Below, piece by piece: positions 44,948-54,261 of a DNA stretch of 64,000 nucleotides. Source of the DNA: Thiorhodovibrio frisius (GTDB lineage Bacteria; Pseudomonadota; Gammaproteobacteria; Chromatiales; Chromatiaceae); the NCBI RefSeq assembly GCF_033954835.1, contig NZ_CP121471.1, positions 3,342,501 through 3,406,500 of the forward strand, given 5' to 3'. The number at the start of each line of letters is the position of its first letter. Position 1 is the stretch's first letter. Below the pieces are notes generated by a model. The model was not told the DNA's origin. It did not search any database and was given only the letters and a program-made list of their open reading frames with translations. Both the position numbers and the translations under genes were made by a program.

Positions 44948-45250
44948 GGCTTGAGTTTACATCGAACAGTGTTGCTGTCAAGTTAAGACAGCAGACCGTT
45001 CGAGTCAGGGTTCGCAGCCGGACTTTCGCAGCAGCCAATTTTCAGGCTGCACTTACCCCCGGATCAAGGCTGTGTATACAATTCAGAACCTTGGATATCG
45101 TTGTCGAACCAGCCATCATTGCAAAGCATGGTATGTCGCTGCCGCTGGCAAGCAGTTCTGACTGGAATACCTTGCTCAATCACTGTTCTTGCCATGATGC
45201 GCTTCTGATCAGTCGATTCGATTGATTGAACGCTAACAGGAACCTCAAGG
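44948..45250. other. Divergent intergenic region
   Basis: Lies between the MerR gene (leftward) and the rhomboid gene (rightward), so it should hold both promoters. I could not assign specific boxes. Confidence 0.4.
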
Positions 45251-46702
45251 ATGCTTCTACCTTATGTTACAGCGCTGCGTCTGGGAAAAATCCCCTGGAT
45301 TACCCTCACTGTCGTGGTTCTCTGTACCTTCATCTACTGGAAGCAAGCGCACAACGAGGCGCTGATCAACGCGTATACGCAGGCGTATTGCAGAGACAAT
45401 ACGGACCTTTTACGCGCCATTCTGTTAGAGGACTACGACGAGACCGCGGTCAGCGGTTGCCAAGAGGTTCTGCCTATCATCCATTCCCAGCCAGATCCCG
45501 AGGCGTTTTTCGAGCGCTTGCTGGATTCACCCGATTTGCTGGAGGGCGTCAGCCAGGCGACGCTCGTGGACTGGCTAAAGCGACTGTATCAGGACTTTCT
45601 CCAATCCGGACCACCGTGGAGCCTTGATGCGTCCTTGATGTACGACCCCTTGGGTTGGAACCCATTGAGGGTCGTTACTTCCTCTCTTGCACATGCGGAC
45701 TGGGCTCATCTGATCTTCAACATGATCTTCTTCATCGCCTTCGCGCCGGCGCTGGAACTGCTGGTGGGAGGCAAATTCCGGTACCTCGCCATTTTGGTGG
45801 CAACGGCCTTTGCCGCGAGTTTTGCCTATTCGATCACCGTTGTGCTCGGCGCGGAGCCGCTCCCGACGCTCGGCTTCTCCGGCGTGGTAATGGGCATGAT
45901 CGGCCTATCGGCCTTTCTGATGCCCAAGGCGCGCATCAAGACGTTTTACTGGGTGGGCGTTGCGTTCGGGCACTTCTACATCCCGGCTTGGATACTGGCG
46001 CTGTGGTTTATCGGCTGGGATGCCTGGCGTGTGCTTTCATCGGCTGACGTCGGCAATGTCAACGTCATCGCCCATGTTGCCGGTGGAGTTGCCGGCTATC
46101 TTATCGGGTTTTACTTCTTAAAAGATCAACGCGCCTTGAACCAAGATGACCTCGACGAGGAGGTGTGGTATCAGCGGTTGAAGCGACAGGACGGGTTCGG
46201 CGGGCTCAGTTCTTACCGCAAGCGCCCGGAGACCTATGCCAACGAGGAGCGGTTATTGCAGGCCAAGCGGGATTACCAGTCCTTTATCGACCGCCTGCTG
46301 CGTGCCGTGCGGGTGCGGAAAAACAGCGAGGCAGTGCTGATTCTGCTCGAATATTTTGAGCTCTACGCGAAGAACCCCGAGGCCTACGAGGACATCTTTC
46401 AGGACATGAAGGATTACGGCAACTGTCGCGCCGTGCACTGCGCCGGACGCTTGGTGATTTTCCTCTACCTGCGTCAGGGCAAGATCGCAGCGGCGTTCCG
46501 GGTGCTGGAGGAGTGCTTGCAATTGTCAGAGCATTTCTCACTCGGCAGCGTCGATGATGCCGCCGAGCTATTCCGCCACGCGCTGGCCTGCCGGAAACCC
46601 GAGGTTGCCAAGCAGATCGTGCGCAACGCACCTGGCAAATACGGTCAAGCCCATGCGCTGAGCTTGCGCAGGATGGCGCGCGACGCGGTCCGAGCACAGT
46701 GA
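45251..46702 (+). CDS. Rhomboid-family intramembrane serine protease
   Basis: A 483-residue protein. After an N-terminal membrane helix and a periplasmic/loop segment comes the rhomboid core: 'ADWAHLIFNMIFF' (His-x-x-x-Asn region), nucleophile motif GFSG near residue 208 and catalytic His in 'NVIAHVAGGVAGY' near 273. A long cytoplasmic tail (about 300-483) with helical repeats follows. It cleaves membrane proteins in the bilayer. Single gene, divergent from the MerR operon. Confidence 0.88.
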   Translation: MLLPYVTALRLGKIPWITLTVVVLCTFIYWKQAHNEALINAYTQAYCRDNTDLLRAILLEDYDETAVSGCQEVLPIIHSQPDPEAFFERLLDSPDLLEGVSQATLVDWLKRLYQDFLQSGPPWSLDASLMYDPLGWNPLRVVTSSLAHADWAHLIFNMIFFIAFAPALELLVGGKFRYLAILVATAFAASFAYSITVVLGAEPLPTLGFSGVVMGMIGLSAFLMPKARIKTFYWVGVAFGHFYIPAWILALWFIGWDAWRVLSSADVGNVNVIAHVAGGVAGYLIGFYFLKDQRALNQDDLDEEVWYQRLKRQDGFGGLSSYRKRPETYANEERLLQAKRDYQSFIDRLLRAVRVRKNSEAVLILLEYFELYAKNPEAYEDIFQDMKDYGNCRAVHCAGRLVIFLYLRQGKIAAAFRVLEECLQLSEHFSLGSVDDAAELFRHALACRKPEVAKQIVRNAPGKYGQAHALSLRRMARDAVRAQ

Positions 46703-46812
46703 ATCAGCCGGCTTGTGTGATTGTTAATCAGGACGCCTCCGCCGAGACGCGACTGCTAAATCTGCACCCCTGATCTCATGGTGATACTCTTTTGACAAAA
46801 TTGGAGGTAGCA

Positions 46813-47061
46813 ATGTCCAACACACTGACCATCGAACTGCCGGTCGCGGGGCTGCCCTCGGCGGCAGAATTGCCGGCGAACTTCGCTGACGAAGTGCGTT
46901 TCCTGATCGCCACTAACCTGTTTGAGCAAGACCGTATTTCCTCCGGAAAAGCCGGTCGTCTGTGTGGTATGGGGCGGGTTGAATTCTTGCTCGCTGCCAG
47001 TCGGTCCGACGTTCCGGTGGTCGATCTGCGCGGCGATGAACTGGCCGAAGAGTTTTCTTGA
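46813..47061 (+). CDS. UPF0175-family antitoxin
   Basis: An 82-residue protein ('LPANFADEVRFLIATNLFEQDRIS', split here; 'AGRLCGMGRVEFLLAAS') with the UPF0175 ribbon-helix-helix-like pattern. It is normally paired with a DUF3368 PIN-type toxin just downstream. TTGGAGG precedes ATG 46813. Its toxin partner is broken here. Confidence 0.85.
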   Translation: MSNTLTIELPVAGLPSAAELPANFADEVRFLIATNLFEQDRISSGKAGRLCGMGRVEFLLAASRSDVPVVDLRGDELAEEFS

Positions 47062-47092
47062 TGCTCACCGAACGCGAAGTCAGGCACCCTGC

Positions 47093-47305
47093 ATGGCGAT
47101 TATCGACGAAAAGCGTGGTCGTCGGATCGCTCAGTCGATCTACGGATTACCGGTGAAAGGAACGGCCGGTCTCCTGGTCGACGCGCATCGGCTCGGTTTA
47201 CTGATGGATCTGCGTGATACCTTGCTTGCGCTGAAAGGAGCCGGCTACTTCCTCTCCGATCAGGTGATTGAAGCCGCTTGCACTGCCGCCCAAGGCCATG
47301 GATAG
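47093..47305 (+). pseudogene. Truncated DUF3368 (PIN-like) toxin
   Basis: Only the C-terminal half (about 70 codons) is present: 'IIDEKRGRRIAQSIYGLPVKGTAGLLVDAHRLG', split from 'LISDQ'-like 'FLSDQVIEAACTAA'. The family is normally about 155 residues and begins with the PIN metal Asp, which is missing. The ATG at 47061 just after the antitoxin reads a different frame, consistent with an internal deletion. Confidence 0.75.
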
Positions 47306-47328
47306 CCCGCCTGCGCACCAGATCCCTA

Positions 47329-50300
47329 TCAGTCACGGCCCCGACGCGCCGATCCCAGGCCTGTCACAACCGACTCCCAACCCACAAGCGCGCGATTGCC
47401 AGCCTTCCCTTCGTGATAGCTGCGTCCCGATGCATCGGCCGGCAATCCGGCCCAAATCTTGGATAGCCGAGACGCGAAGGTTTCATCCGACAAGCGTCCT
47501 GACTGCCAGGCTCCCAAACCCGCATCCGCGGCCAGCACCAGCGCCATGCGATCCTGAAGCGCTGGACTGAAGCGTTCCTGACCGCTCAGGCCCATCCGAT
47601 CAATCAGACCCTCCAGCGTGTCATCGAGGATCTGATAGCGTCCAACGGGCGACCCACCGCGCTCCGCGACAAGCTGTTGCTGCACCTGCTGGACCTGTTC
47701 CAGGGTCATATCGGTCAAGCGCAACTGCTGTTGGCCAGCATCGCCAAAGAGCGCGTTGTAGTTGCCGCGCGATTCCGGACGGGCGATCACATCGAGCACC
47801 GCGCCGGCGGAACCGCCGGAGACGTTCGGGTGGATCAGACCAGCCGGCGCGGTCCCTGGCAGCCCGCCGGGCGCTAGCGACTCAGTTTTTTTTTGAGCCT
47901 CGGCGGCATCGGCTTCCGCACGGTTGTAGGCCATGACCTCGGTCAGCTTGCTGTTGTCGAGGCTGTTGGCAGCCTGAGTCAACTGATGGGCAATGGCCGG
48001 TCCCAGATCCGGACCATGCTCGGCCACCAGGCGCTCGCGCAGTGCCTGCTGCTCGGGGGAGGCGAAGCGCAGCGCCTGACCCATGGCGGAGTTGCCCAAT
48101 AGCCCGTTATCCACCTGGTTGCGGTAGAAGTCCTCCTGCGTGCCGGTCAGGGCGTTCTCGGGCAGGCTTTGCAGCTGATAGGACGCCAGCCCATCAATGG
48201 CATCACCGTAACGCTCGCGCGCTTGCGCGACAGCGCCGGACCAGCCCTCGCCCTGTTGTAAACCTCTGAGCAAGCCATTGAAGGCCGCCACGGCGCGATC
48301 ACCCTGGACAATACCCCGCTGCAGCAGATTGCCGATGCCACCGGCGAGTTGGTCCGTGGTGGCCTCGGCTGGCGAGCGATGGCTGTTGGCCTCGCCGAGA
48401 ATCTGGCGTTCCCAGTAGTCTGAGCGTTGCTCGGCCAGCGATGCCTCGCGTTGCGCCTGTGACTGCATCAGGCGCTGTTGGGCGTCCTGATGGAAGCGGT
48501 TGACAGCATCCCCGCCACCCAGCGCCGCATTGCCGAGGAAGTTCTCGGCCAGTCGCCCGTCGAGTCCGGCCACTTGCGCGCGCGGATCAGGCAGCCCGGC
48601 GCCGAGCACCTGATCACGGGTACTGCCAAAGACACCAGCCGCGCCGTGCAGCCCCGCGCCATTGGCCGGATTGGCCCCCGTTCCACCCGGACCTTGGAAC
48701 GCATCACCTAGAATCGAGAAGGCCGTCTCGCGTGCCTGCAAGCGCTCCTCGCCACTCAATGCCCGGTCTGGCTTGGCATAACCGGCCAGCAAGTGCATGG
48801 CTGCCGCCGCGCGCGCCTGCTCGGGATTGGCGAAGACGCCCATGGCGCTATACCAGTCGCTCACCCGCTGATGATCGCCGGTCAGGCCCAGGCGGTCGAT
48901 GGCGCTGTAGGCTTGACCGGCAAGCGCCGGGTTGCCGGCCAGACGCTGCCCGACTTCGGCCGCGCCATAACTGCCGGAGGCGGCGGCCGATTGTGACAAT
49001 CGCTCGGCCCGCTGATGCGAACGGCTGTCTTGCACTACATCGGCCGCGCTCTGCTGAAGCTGGGCGCTGTCCTGCGTGCTGAGTCCCTGGGTGAAGACGC
49101 TGCGCAGGCCCTGCTGCGCGTCGGCGCTGACGGACGACGCCAGGCTGGACTGGAAGCCAGTGTCGCTGGTCACGCGCGTGGCGATGTCATCGGCGACCCG
49201 CTCGGCCATCTGGTCGCTGACCTGGTATTGATCGCGCAGTTCTCCGGACAACTGCCCGGATATGGCTGAGCCTGAGCGCCCGCCTCCGGCCAGTCCGACA
49301 CCGGTTGCTAGCATGCCGGTCATCTGATTTGCCGACAATCCGGTCTGGGCATATTGCTGCGACAGACTGCTACCGGTGCTGAAAAGCGTCTTATCGGTCT
49401 CGCTGGCGCTGGCCGAATAATCAAAGCCCAGCGCCCGCTGCGAGAAGGATTCCCGATTGTGCGCCGCCGACATGGAAGCCGTCTGTCCGAGGCTGGACAG
49501 GAACTGCCGGGAGGACTGCTGCAAGGCTTGCTCGGTCACCGCCGTCTCGCGACTGGCCTGGGTGCCAAGATCGAAACGCGGGAGAATCGATTCAGCTCCA
49601 GTCGCAACCGTCCCCGCATAGGGAGTGTTTTGATACCCCGAGCTGATCGCCAGCGCCGGTGCTGTTGAGCTGACGCTGGGCGAGAGCCCCTTTTCGTCGA
49701 TATGATCGCTGCCTCTGAGCCGTCCGGCCAAATGGGTTGCGGTCACCGCGCTGCCGTAGATCAGCATGAGCGCAATGGCTGGAGTGGCCGCTGCCAGCAT
49801 GCCGCCGGTGGCGAGCCAGTCCTGCAAGATCAAATCCAACTGCATCAGCCCATAGAAGGAAAAGGGCTCCAACTGGGCGACGTTCGACAGCGCATCCAGA
49901 TCCCGTCCGGCGGCCATCATCAGGTAGAGATTCGTTACCGCAAGAACGGGCAGCCACAGCTGCGTCCAGAGTGCGAACATCAGCCACTTGCCGGTCAGAC
50001 TGATGCCCATGGGTCCCAGGGCGACCGCAAAGCCCATCAGCGGGGCGACCGCGTAGATGAAGCCCTCGAAGAAGGTCATCATCGGGCGCACGATATTCAT
50101 GAACAGCGCCTGTTCAGCGGCCCACTGGGCGTTGCGCTGGGCGATGGCCTGCTGCACTGAAGTGGCGGCCGCCCATTGCAGGCGATTTTCATGAGTCAGA
50201 ACGATGCCCTTTTCCAGCCAGCCCAAGGCCGCCGACATCAGCACATAGTCCTGCGCATCGCGCCCGGCACCGGCCAGGGCATCGACGGCGTTTTGCAGTT

Positions 50301-51066
50301 TGGACTCGACATCGGCGGTATTGGCCACCCCGAAGCGCGCCTGCAGGGTGTCTTTGACAGCAGGCAGGAACTCGGCGGGCAAGAAGGCACTGATCCGCGC
50401 CCAGGCCTGATCGCAGCGCAGCGTCTGAGGCACACCGCCCTCGTAATACAGGGTGGTGAAGGCGACGTTGCTGCTCGCCAGCGCGGTGGTCACATCCGGC
50501 GCGGTCAGAATGTCATCCAGGGTGCGGCGCTGGGTATCGACATCGGCGAGCACGCAATCGGCGACATAGTTGACCAGCGAGCCTTCGACATCGGTGCCGG
50601 ACACCGGGGCATTGGCCGCGCCCAGCGATGCGCGGGATAGGGTGGCTTTTCTCACCCCCGCCAGCGTCTGCAAGGCATCGGCAAAGCCCTGACCGGTCAT
50701 CGCCGGCGTGGAGAAGGCCTGCTCCATCAGCCGGGTCACGCCATAGCCGACATTGGACATGGCCGCCCCGACCGCCGCTGGTCCGATTGGGACATTGTCG
50801 ACCACCCGGACCGAGCCGGTGTAAGCATCCTCCACGGTCACCGACACCGAGGTGCCGAAGGCCAGGAGATAGATCAGCATGGCAATGAACAGGCGCCCGA
50901 AGTACAGGGTGTTGTTGACCAGGCCCTGGAACATCCCAAGAATGATGCCGATCACCAGTCCCACCGCGACCAGTTGGCGGAAATCGCCCGTCCCGGTCAT
51001 GGCGGCGACGGCATTGAGGATTTGGGTCAGAAAGGCGGCATCGCCAATGGAGTAGATCTCGAACAT
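47329..51066 (-). CDS. traG: Conjugal transfer protein TraG with muramidase-like C-terminus
   Basis: A 1245-residue protein. Residues 1-420: TraG N-terminal membrane domain needed for pilus assembly and mating-pair stabilisation. The long periplasmic region (about 450-1050) is Gln/Ser-rich, as in F TraG. The last about 180 residues ('VIARPESRGNYNALFG', 'GGSPVGRYQILDDTLEGLIDRMGL') resemble phage-type muramidases, with the Glu in 'PESRGNY' a candidate catalytic residue. F TraG is about 940 residues and lacks this domain. It starts 4 nt after the traH stop. Confidence 0.88.
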   Translation of the reverse strand: MFEIYSIGDAAFLTQILNAVAAMTGTGDFRQLVAVGLVIGIILGMFQGLVNNTLYFGRLFIAMLIYLLAFGTSVSVTVEDAYTGSVRVVDNVPIGPAAVGAAMSNVGYGVTRLMEQAFSTPAMTGQGFADALQTLAGVRKATLSRASLGAANAPVSGTDVEGSLVNYVADCVLADVDTQRRTLDDILTAPDVTTALASSNVAFTTLYYEGGVPQTLRCDQAWARISAFLPAEFLPAVKDTLQARFGVANTADVESKLQNAVDALAGAGRDAQDYVLMSAALGWLEKGIVLTHENRLQWAAATSVQQAIAQRNAQWAAEQALFMNIVRPMMTFFEGFIYAVAPLMGFAVALGPMGISLTGKWLMFALWTQLWLPVLAVTNLYLMMAAGRDLDALSNVAQLEPFSFYGLMQLDLILQDWLATGGMLAAATPAIALMLIYGSAVTATHLAGRLRGSDHIDEKGLSPSVSSTAPALAISSGYQNTPYAGTVATGAESILPRFDLGTQASRETAVTEQALQQSSRQFLSSLGQTASMSAAHNRESFSQRALGFDYSASASETDKTLFSTGSSLSQQYAQTGLSANQMTGMLATGVGLAGGGRSGSAISGQLSGELRDQYQVSDQMAERVADDIATRVTSDTGFQSSLASSVSADAQQGLRSVFTQGLSTQDSAQLQQSAADVVQDSRSHQRAERLSQSAAASGSYGAAEVGQRLAGNPALAGQAYSAIDRLGLTGDHQRVSDWYSAMGVFANPEQARAAAAMHLLAGYAKPDRALSGEERLQARETAFSILGDAFQGPGGTGANPANGAGLHGAAGVFGSTRDQVLGAGLPDPRAQVAGLDGRLAENFLGNAALGGGDAVNRFHQDAQQRLMQSQAQREASLAEQRSDYWERQILGEANSHRSPAEATTDQLAGGIGNLLQRGIVQGDRAVAAFNGLLRGLQQGEGWSGAVAQARERYGDAIDGLASYQLQSLPENALTGTQEDFYRNQVDNGLLGNSAMGQALRFASPEQQALRERLVAEHGPDLGPAIAHQLTQAANSLDNSKLTEVMAYNRAEADAAEAQKKTESLAPGGLPGTAPAGLIHPNVSGGSAGAVLDVIARPESRGNYNALFGDAGQQQLRLTDMTLEQVQQVQQQLVAERGGSPVGRYQILDDTLEGLIDRMGLSGQERFSPALQDRMALVLAADAGLGAWQSGRLSDETFASRLSKIWAGLPADASGRSYHEGKAGNRALVGWESVVTGLGSARRGRD

Positions 51067-51070
51067 CGGC

Positions 51071-52489
51071 TCAGCCCTCCGGGGTCAGGCGGCCGCCGCC
51101 GGCTTGTTCGACGCTCCAGTAGGGTGTCGATTTGGCCGCTTGCAGCAGGTCCATGTAATAGGCAAGTTGTTCCTGCGCGGTGCCGTATTGGGCGCTGACC
51201 ACCTCGTACTCGGCTCTGAGGTCCGCGCGGGACTCGGCGATCTGTTCTCTGAGCAGACCGGCATAGGCGTTGTCCGCGACCACCGTCGCCAGGCTGACCG
51301 CACGGGCCATGTCGTGGAGCAGCTCCTGCACCAGCTCGATGGCAATCACCGGCGCGGCGCGCTCGGCGAAGAGCATGGCGGTGCCCTCGTCGATGCGCGC
51401 CAGATTGGCCACAGCACCGCCGAGGCCATTGGGGGCGACCTGCATGAAGGCTTTCTCGTCGGCGGTGAAGTCGCTGGTGCCGAAGCGGAACTTGGCGATG
51501 AGTCCGGGTGAACTCGCATCGCCGATCAGCAGGGTGCGCACCCGTTCGATCATGCCGGTGAGGGTCAGCGCTTGGACGGTGGGTGAGAGACAGTCATCGG
51601 CATCGCGACTGGGCGCGCAGCGATAGACCTGGACTTCGCGGTTATCCGAGGTGCCGTGCAGCAGATCGCGCAGAGACAAGACGGCTGGCAGCGGGGTGAC
51701 ACGGTTGTTACTGCCCTGCCCGTCCGGACTCGGTTCTGGCGGTCCGACGATGACGCTGCCGGTAACAGACATCAGGCTTTCGAGCAGGCTGTCGTCGCCT
51801 GCATCGAACCAGCCGCTGACGGCGCCGTCTTTCAAGGCCCGCCAGACCAGGTTGCCCTGGAGTTCCTCGCGGGCATAGTCCGGGTCGCTGTTCTGTACCT
51901 GGGTGATGGGGTCTTCACCGGTCACGGTGGACCAGGTCTCGAAGACATCGCCCAATCCTCTAACCAACGAGGCTTCGGAGTGCTTGATCTTCTGCTGGGT
52001 GTCGAAGGCATCGACCACATCGTTGACCACGCCCTGCCCCAGCTGACAGGAGTTGGCGAACAGGCTATTGAGCGCCTGAATCTTCTTCTGCAACGAGTCC
52101 ATCACCTGCCCGCAGTTCTGGCACATGGAGTCCAAGGCCAGCTTGAAGGCGTAGCTGCCGGCATTGGCGGCGATGGCGCGAAACAACTCGGTCAGCTGCT
52201 CGCGGGAGATATAGCTGAAGCCACCCGCGACCAGATCGATGCCGCCGCAGCCTGCCTCGAAGCTTGGGGGGATGATGTGAACGGGGTTGACGGTCATCAC
52301 CCGGTTGCGGGCATAGACCGACCCACCGGAGAGCACGCCCCGGCGCTGACCCATGTGGGCGGTGGGGTCGGTGACATTGACCAGGCTGTCGAACATGGCA
52401 TCCAGCTCGGACGATAGATCGGCCTGCGCCATGCCGGGCAAGCCGGCGCTGAGGGTGAGGGATAAACCGAGGACGGGCGCAACGCGCAT
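51071..52489 (-). CDS. traH: Conjugal transfer protein TraH
   Basis: A 472-residue periplasmic protein with a signal peptide (to 'GMAQA', residue about 23). TraH family blocks are visible: 'GGSVYARNRVMTVNPVHI', 'PSFEAGCGGIDLVAGGFSYI', 'ALDSMCQNCGQVMDSLQKKI'. It acts in F-type pilus extension. One-base overlap with traF. Confidence 0.9.
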   Translation of the reverse strand: MRVAPVLGLSLTLSAGLPGMAQADLSSELDAMFDSLVNVTDPTAHMGQRRGVLSGGSVYARNRVMTVNPVHIIPPSFEAGCGGIDLVAGGFSYISREQLTELFRAIAANAGSYAFKLALDSMCQNCGQVMDSLQKKIQALNSLFANSCQLGQGVVNDVVDAFDTQQKIKHSEASLVRGLGDVFETWSTVTGEDPITQVQNSDPDYAREELQGNLVWRALKDGAVSGWFDAGDDSLLESLMSVTGSVIVGPPEPSPDGQGSNNRVTPLPAVLSLRDLLHGTSDNREVQVYRCAPSRDADDCLSPTVQALTLTGMIERVRTLLIGDASSPGLIAKFRFGTSDFTADEKAFMQVAPNGLGGAVANLARIDEGTAMLFAERAAPVIAIELVQELLHDMARAVSLATVVADNAYAGLLREQIAESRADLRAEYEVVSAQYGTAQEQLAYYMDLLQAAKSTPYWSVEQAGGGRLTPEG

Positions 52490-53547
52490 TAGTGACCTCC
52501 GAGGCGATGATGCGTGGGGGATGGAATCAGGGGTTCAGTGACCGGGGGATTGGGTATCGCGCGGCGCTGACCGCGCAGGTGCTCAAGCAGCCGTTCGGGG
52601 TCTTCGGCCAGGTCTGGATCGCTGAACGTGCTCGTGTCCAGGCGCAGGGCGGTCACCCGCGCGCGGCTGCGTTCCAGCCAGCGCGGATCGATCCAGCCGG
52701 CATCGGCGGCGGTCTGGACGATGCGCTGCTGCAACTCGGCCAGCGACAGCACGCCTTGGGACAAAGGCTTGATGCCATCGGGCGGACGGACCAGGAAGAG
52801 CGCCGGGGTGGAGACCACACCAAGCGCGCGGGCCTGACCGCTGTCGGTGCGGAAGTCGGGAAAGAACCCGCTGGGCAAGGGTCGGCCATCCAGGGAGATG
52901 GCCTGCACGTCGAAGCCGTAGCGGTTGGCCAGCAGCTCAAGCAGCGGGGCCTGGGCTTCGCAGTAGGGGCAATCGGAGCGGTACAGGAACCAAAGGCCGG
53001 CGACCTGGGCGGTTTTGGTCAGCGCCTGGTCGCGTTGGTTCGCCGCTTCCCGATTGACCAGGTTGGCGGCGAAAGTCGCGAGTGGCCGGCGGGTGGTCTC
53101 GTCGAGGAAAGGGTCGGACCAGACGGCGCGCTGGCTCGCCTCGGCAAAGCGCTCGGCTTTGTCGATGGCCAGGCGTTGCAGGTAAAGATAGAGGGAGACG
53201 TTCTGCGGCGAGGGATCGTCGATGGCAACATCCCGGTAGCGCTCGAGGTTCGCGCGCAGCCAAGCGGCGGAGAGTGGCGCTGGGCCGGCGGGACGGCTTG
53301 GCGTCTTGGGCGTGAGCGGTTGCTCGGCGACCTTGTCGGTTTCCGGCGGTGGGGGCGGATCAGGTGGCGGTTCCGATTCCTCCTCGGGTTCAGGCTCGGG
53401 TTCGGGCGGTTGTTCGGCATACCAGAACCAGCCCTCAGCACCACGCTCGTAGAAGCGCGGCGAGGTGGGCTCAGTCTGGGCATGGACGGTGGTGCCAAGG
53501 ACGAGGGTGCCTGACAGCATGAGCAGGGGGATCGGGATGGTGTTCAT
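52489..53547 (-). CDS. traF: Conjugal transfer protein TraF
   Basis: A 352-residue protein with a signal peptide, a strongly acidic Pro-rich segment (about 45-75) and a thioredoxin-like domain with CPYC ('YRSDCPYCEAQAPLL'). The F-type TraF block 'LYLYLQRLAIDKAERFAEAS' is present. It is needed for pilus assembly; many TraF proteins lack the redox CxxC, but this one keeps it. First gene of traF-H-G. Confidence 0.9.
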   Translation of the reverse strand: MNTIPIPLLMLSGTLVLGTTVHAQTEPTSPRFYERGAEGWFWYAEQPPEPEPEPEEESEPPPDPPPPPETDKVAEQPLTPKTPSRPAGPAPLSAAWLRANLERYRDVAIDDPSPQNVSLYLYLQRLAIDKAERFAEASQRAVWSDPFLDETTRRPLATFAANLVNREAANQRDQALTKTAQVAGLWFLYRSDCPYCEAQAPLLELLANRYGFDVQAISLDGRPLPSGFFPDFRTDSGQARALGVVSTPALFLVRPPDGIKPLSQGVLSLAELQQRIVQTAADAGWIDPRWLERSRARVTALRLDTSTFSDPDLAEDPERLLEHLRGQRRAIPNPPVTEPLIPSPTHHRLGGH

Positions 53548-53770
53548 GCCACCATCCTGATCGCTGCGAGTTGTCAGAGCGACCTTGAAACCTCAGGCGG
53601 ATGGGCGTCTTTCGCGCTGGCGAGTGCAAGTCGAACTGGATCTAGCCGGCTTCAATTAGCGTCTAGTCCAACCAAACACCCCTTCAGGTTAGCCGTGATC
53701 GGTTAGGCACTAAGTGAGCTACGCTAAAGTATTGTTTCAAAAGCCTTAGATCCCAAGCAGAATATTATTT

Positions 53771-53784
53771 TTGATTTTAATCAA
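53771..53784. promoter_or_regulatory. Perfect FNR/ANR-type box
   Basis: TTGAT-TTTA-ATCAA, an exact match to the FNR consensus TTGAT-N4-ATCAA. It is centred about 83 bp upstream of the start predicted from the promoter at 53826, a position compatible with class I activation. It suggests oxygen control of the peptide genes. Confidence 0.6.
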
Positions 53785-53825
53785 TAGCTTAAAATGGATG
53801 CTGCGCGCAGCTTAACCGATTTTAC

Positions 53826-53854
53826 TTGACGCGCTAACGATTACAACCTAAGCT
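53826..53854 (+). promoter_or_regulatory. Probable promoter of the Cys-rich peptide genes
   Basis: TTGACG (53826-53831), 17-bp spacer, TAAGCT (53849-53854). It gives a leader of about 40 nt to ATG 53901. Confidence 0.45.
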
Positions 53855-53900
53855 TAGTGAGTAGAAATATACGCAGACGAACCGACTAGAGAGAAACAAA

Positions 53901-54080
53901 ATGGCTTGTCAATTTGCAGTTCCGTCAAGTAATCACTATTCCGCACTCTTCGGTGCGTTGAAAGAAACGGAAGCCCAATTAGCCGCTGCGATCTGCATCG
54001 GTCAATGCCAAGGATGTATGTGTAACTGCCGTTGCAGTTGCAGCGGTGGGGCTCTCAGTGATCTCGCATGGGATGACTAA
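53901..54080 (+). CDS. Cys-rich RiPP-like precursor peptide 1
   Basis: A 59-residue peptide. The leader has P8, H12-Y13, G18 and L20; the core holds seven Cys at 32, 36, 39, 41, 43, 45 and 47 ('CQGCMCNCRCSC'), then a Gly-Gly and an acidic tail. AGAGAG lies before ATG 53901. P8, HY, G18, L20 and the first core Cys (32) are at identical positions in peptide 2, so the two are paralogues. With a radical SAM/SPASM gene on the same strand 1.2 kb downstream, a ribosomally made, thioether-type product is likely. A metal-binding peptide is the alternative. Confidence 0.75.
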   Translation: MACQFAVPSSNHYSALFGALKETEAQLAAAICIGQCQGCMCNCRCSCSGGALSDLAWDD

Positions 54081-54081
54081 C

Positions 54082-54261
54082 ATGGAATCAATGATCGCAA
54101 ATCCGACGGATACTCACTATTACCAGATTTACGGCGAATTAGCTTTAGCAGGACACGAAACAACTATGCCAAGATGTGCATGTGTTGCTTGCAATAGCTG
54201 CACCTGCGCGTGCTCATGCAGAGCCGGCGAACAACAGGTTTGGGAATGGCCGGACTGCTGA
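54082..54261 (+). CDS. Cys-rich RiPP-like precursor peptide 2
   Basis: A 59-residue paralogue starting one base after the first peptide's stop. Core Cys at 32, 34, 37, 40, 42, 44 and 46 ('CACVACNSCTCACSC'), plus C59 as the last residue. The tail 'VWEWPDC' differs from peptide 1. Two related but non-identical precursors hint at a two-component product. Confidence 0.75.
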   Translation: MESMIANPTDTHYYQIYGELALAGHETTMPRCACVACNSCTCACSCRAGEQQVWEWPDC

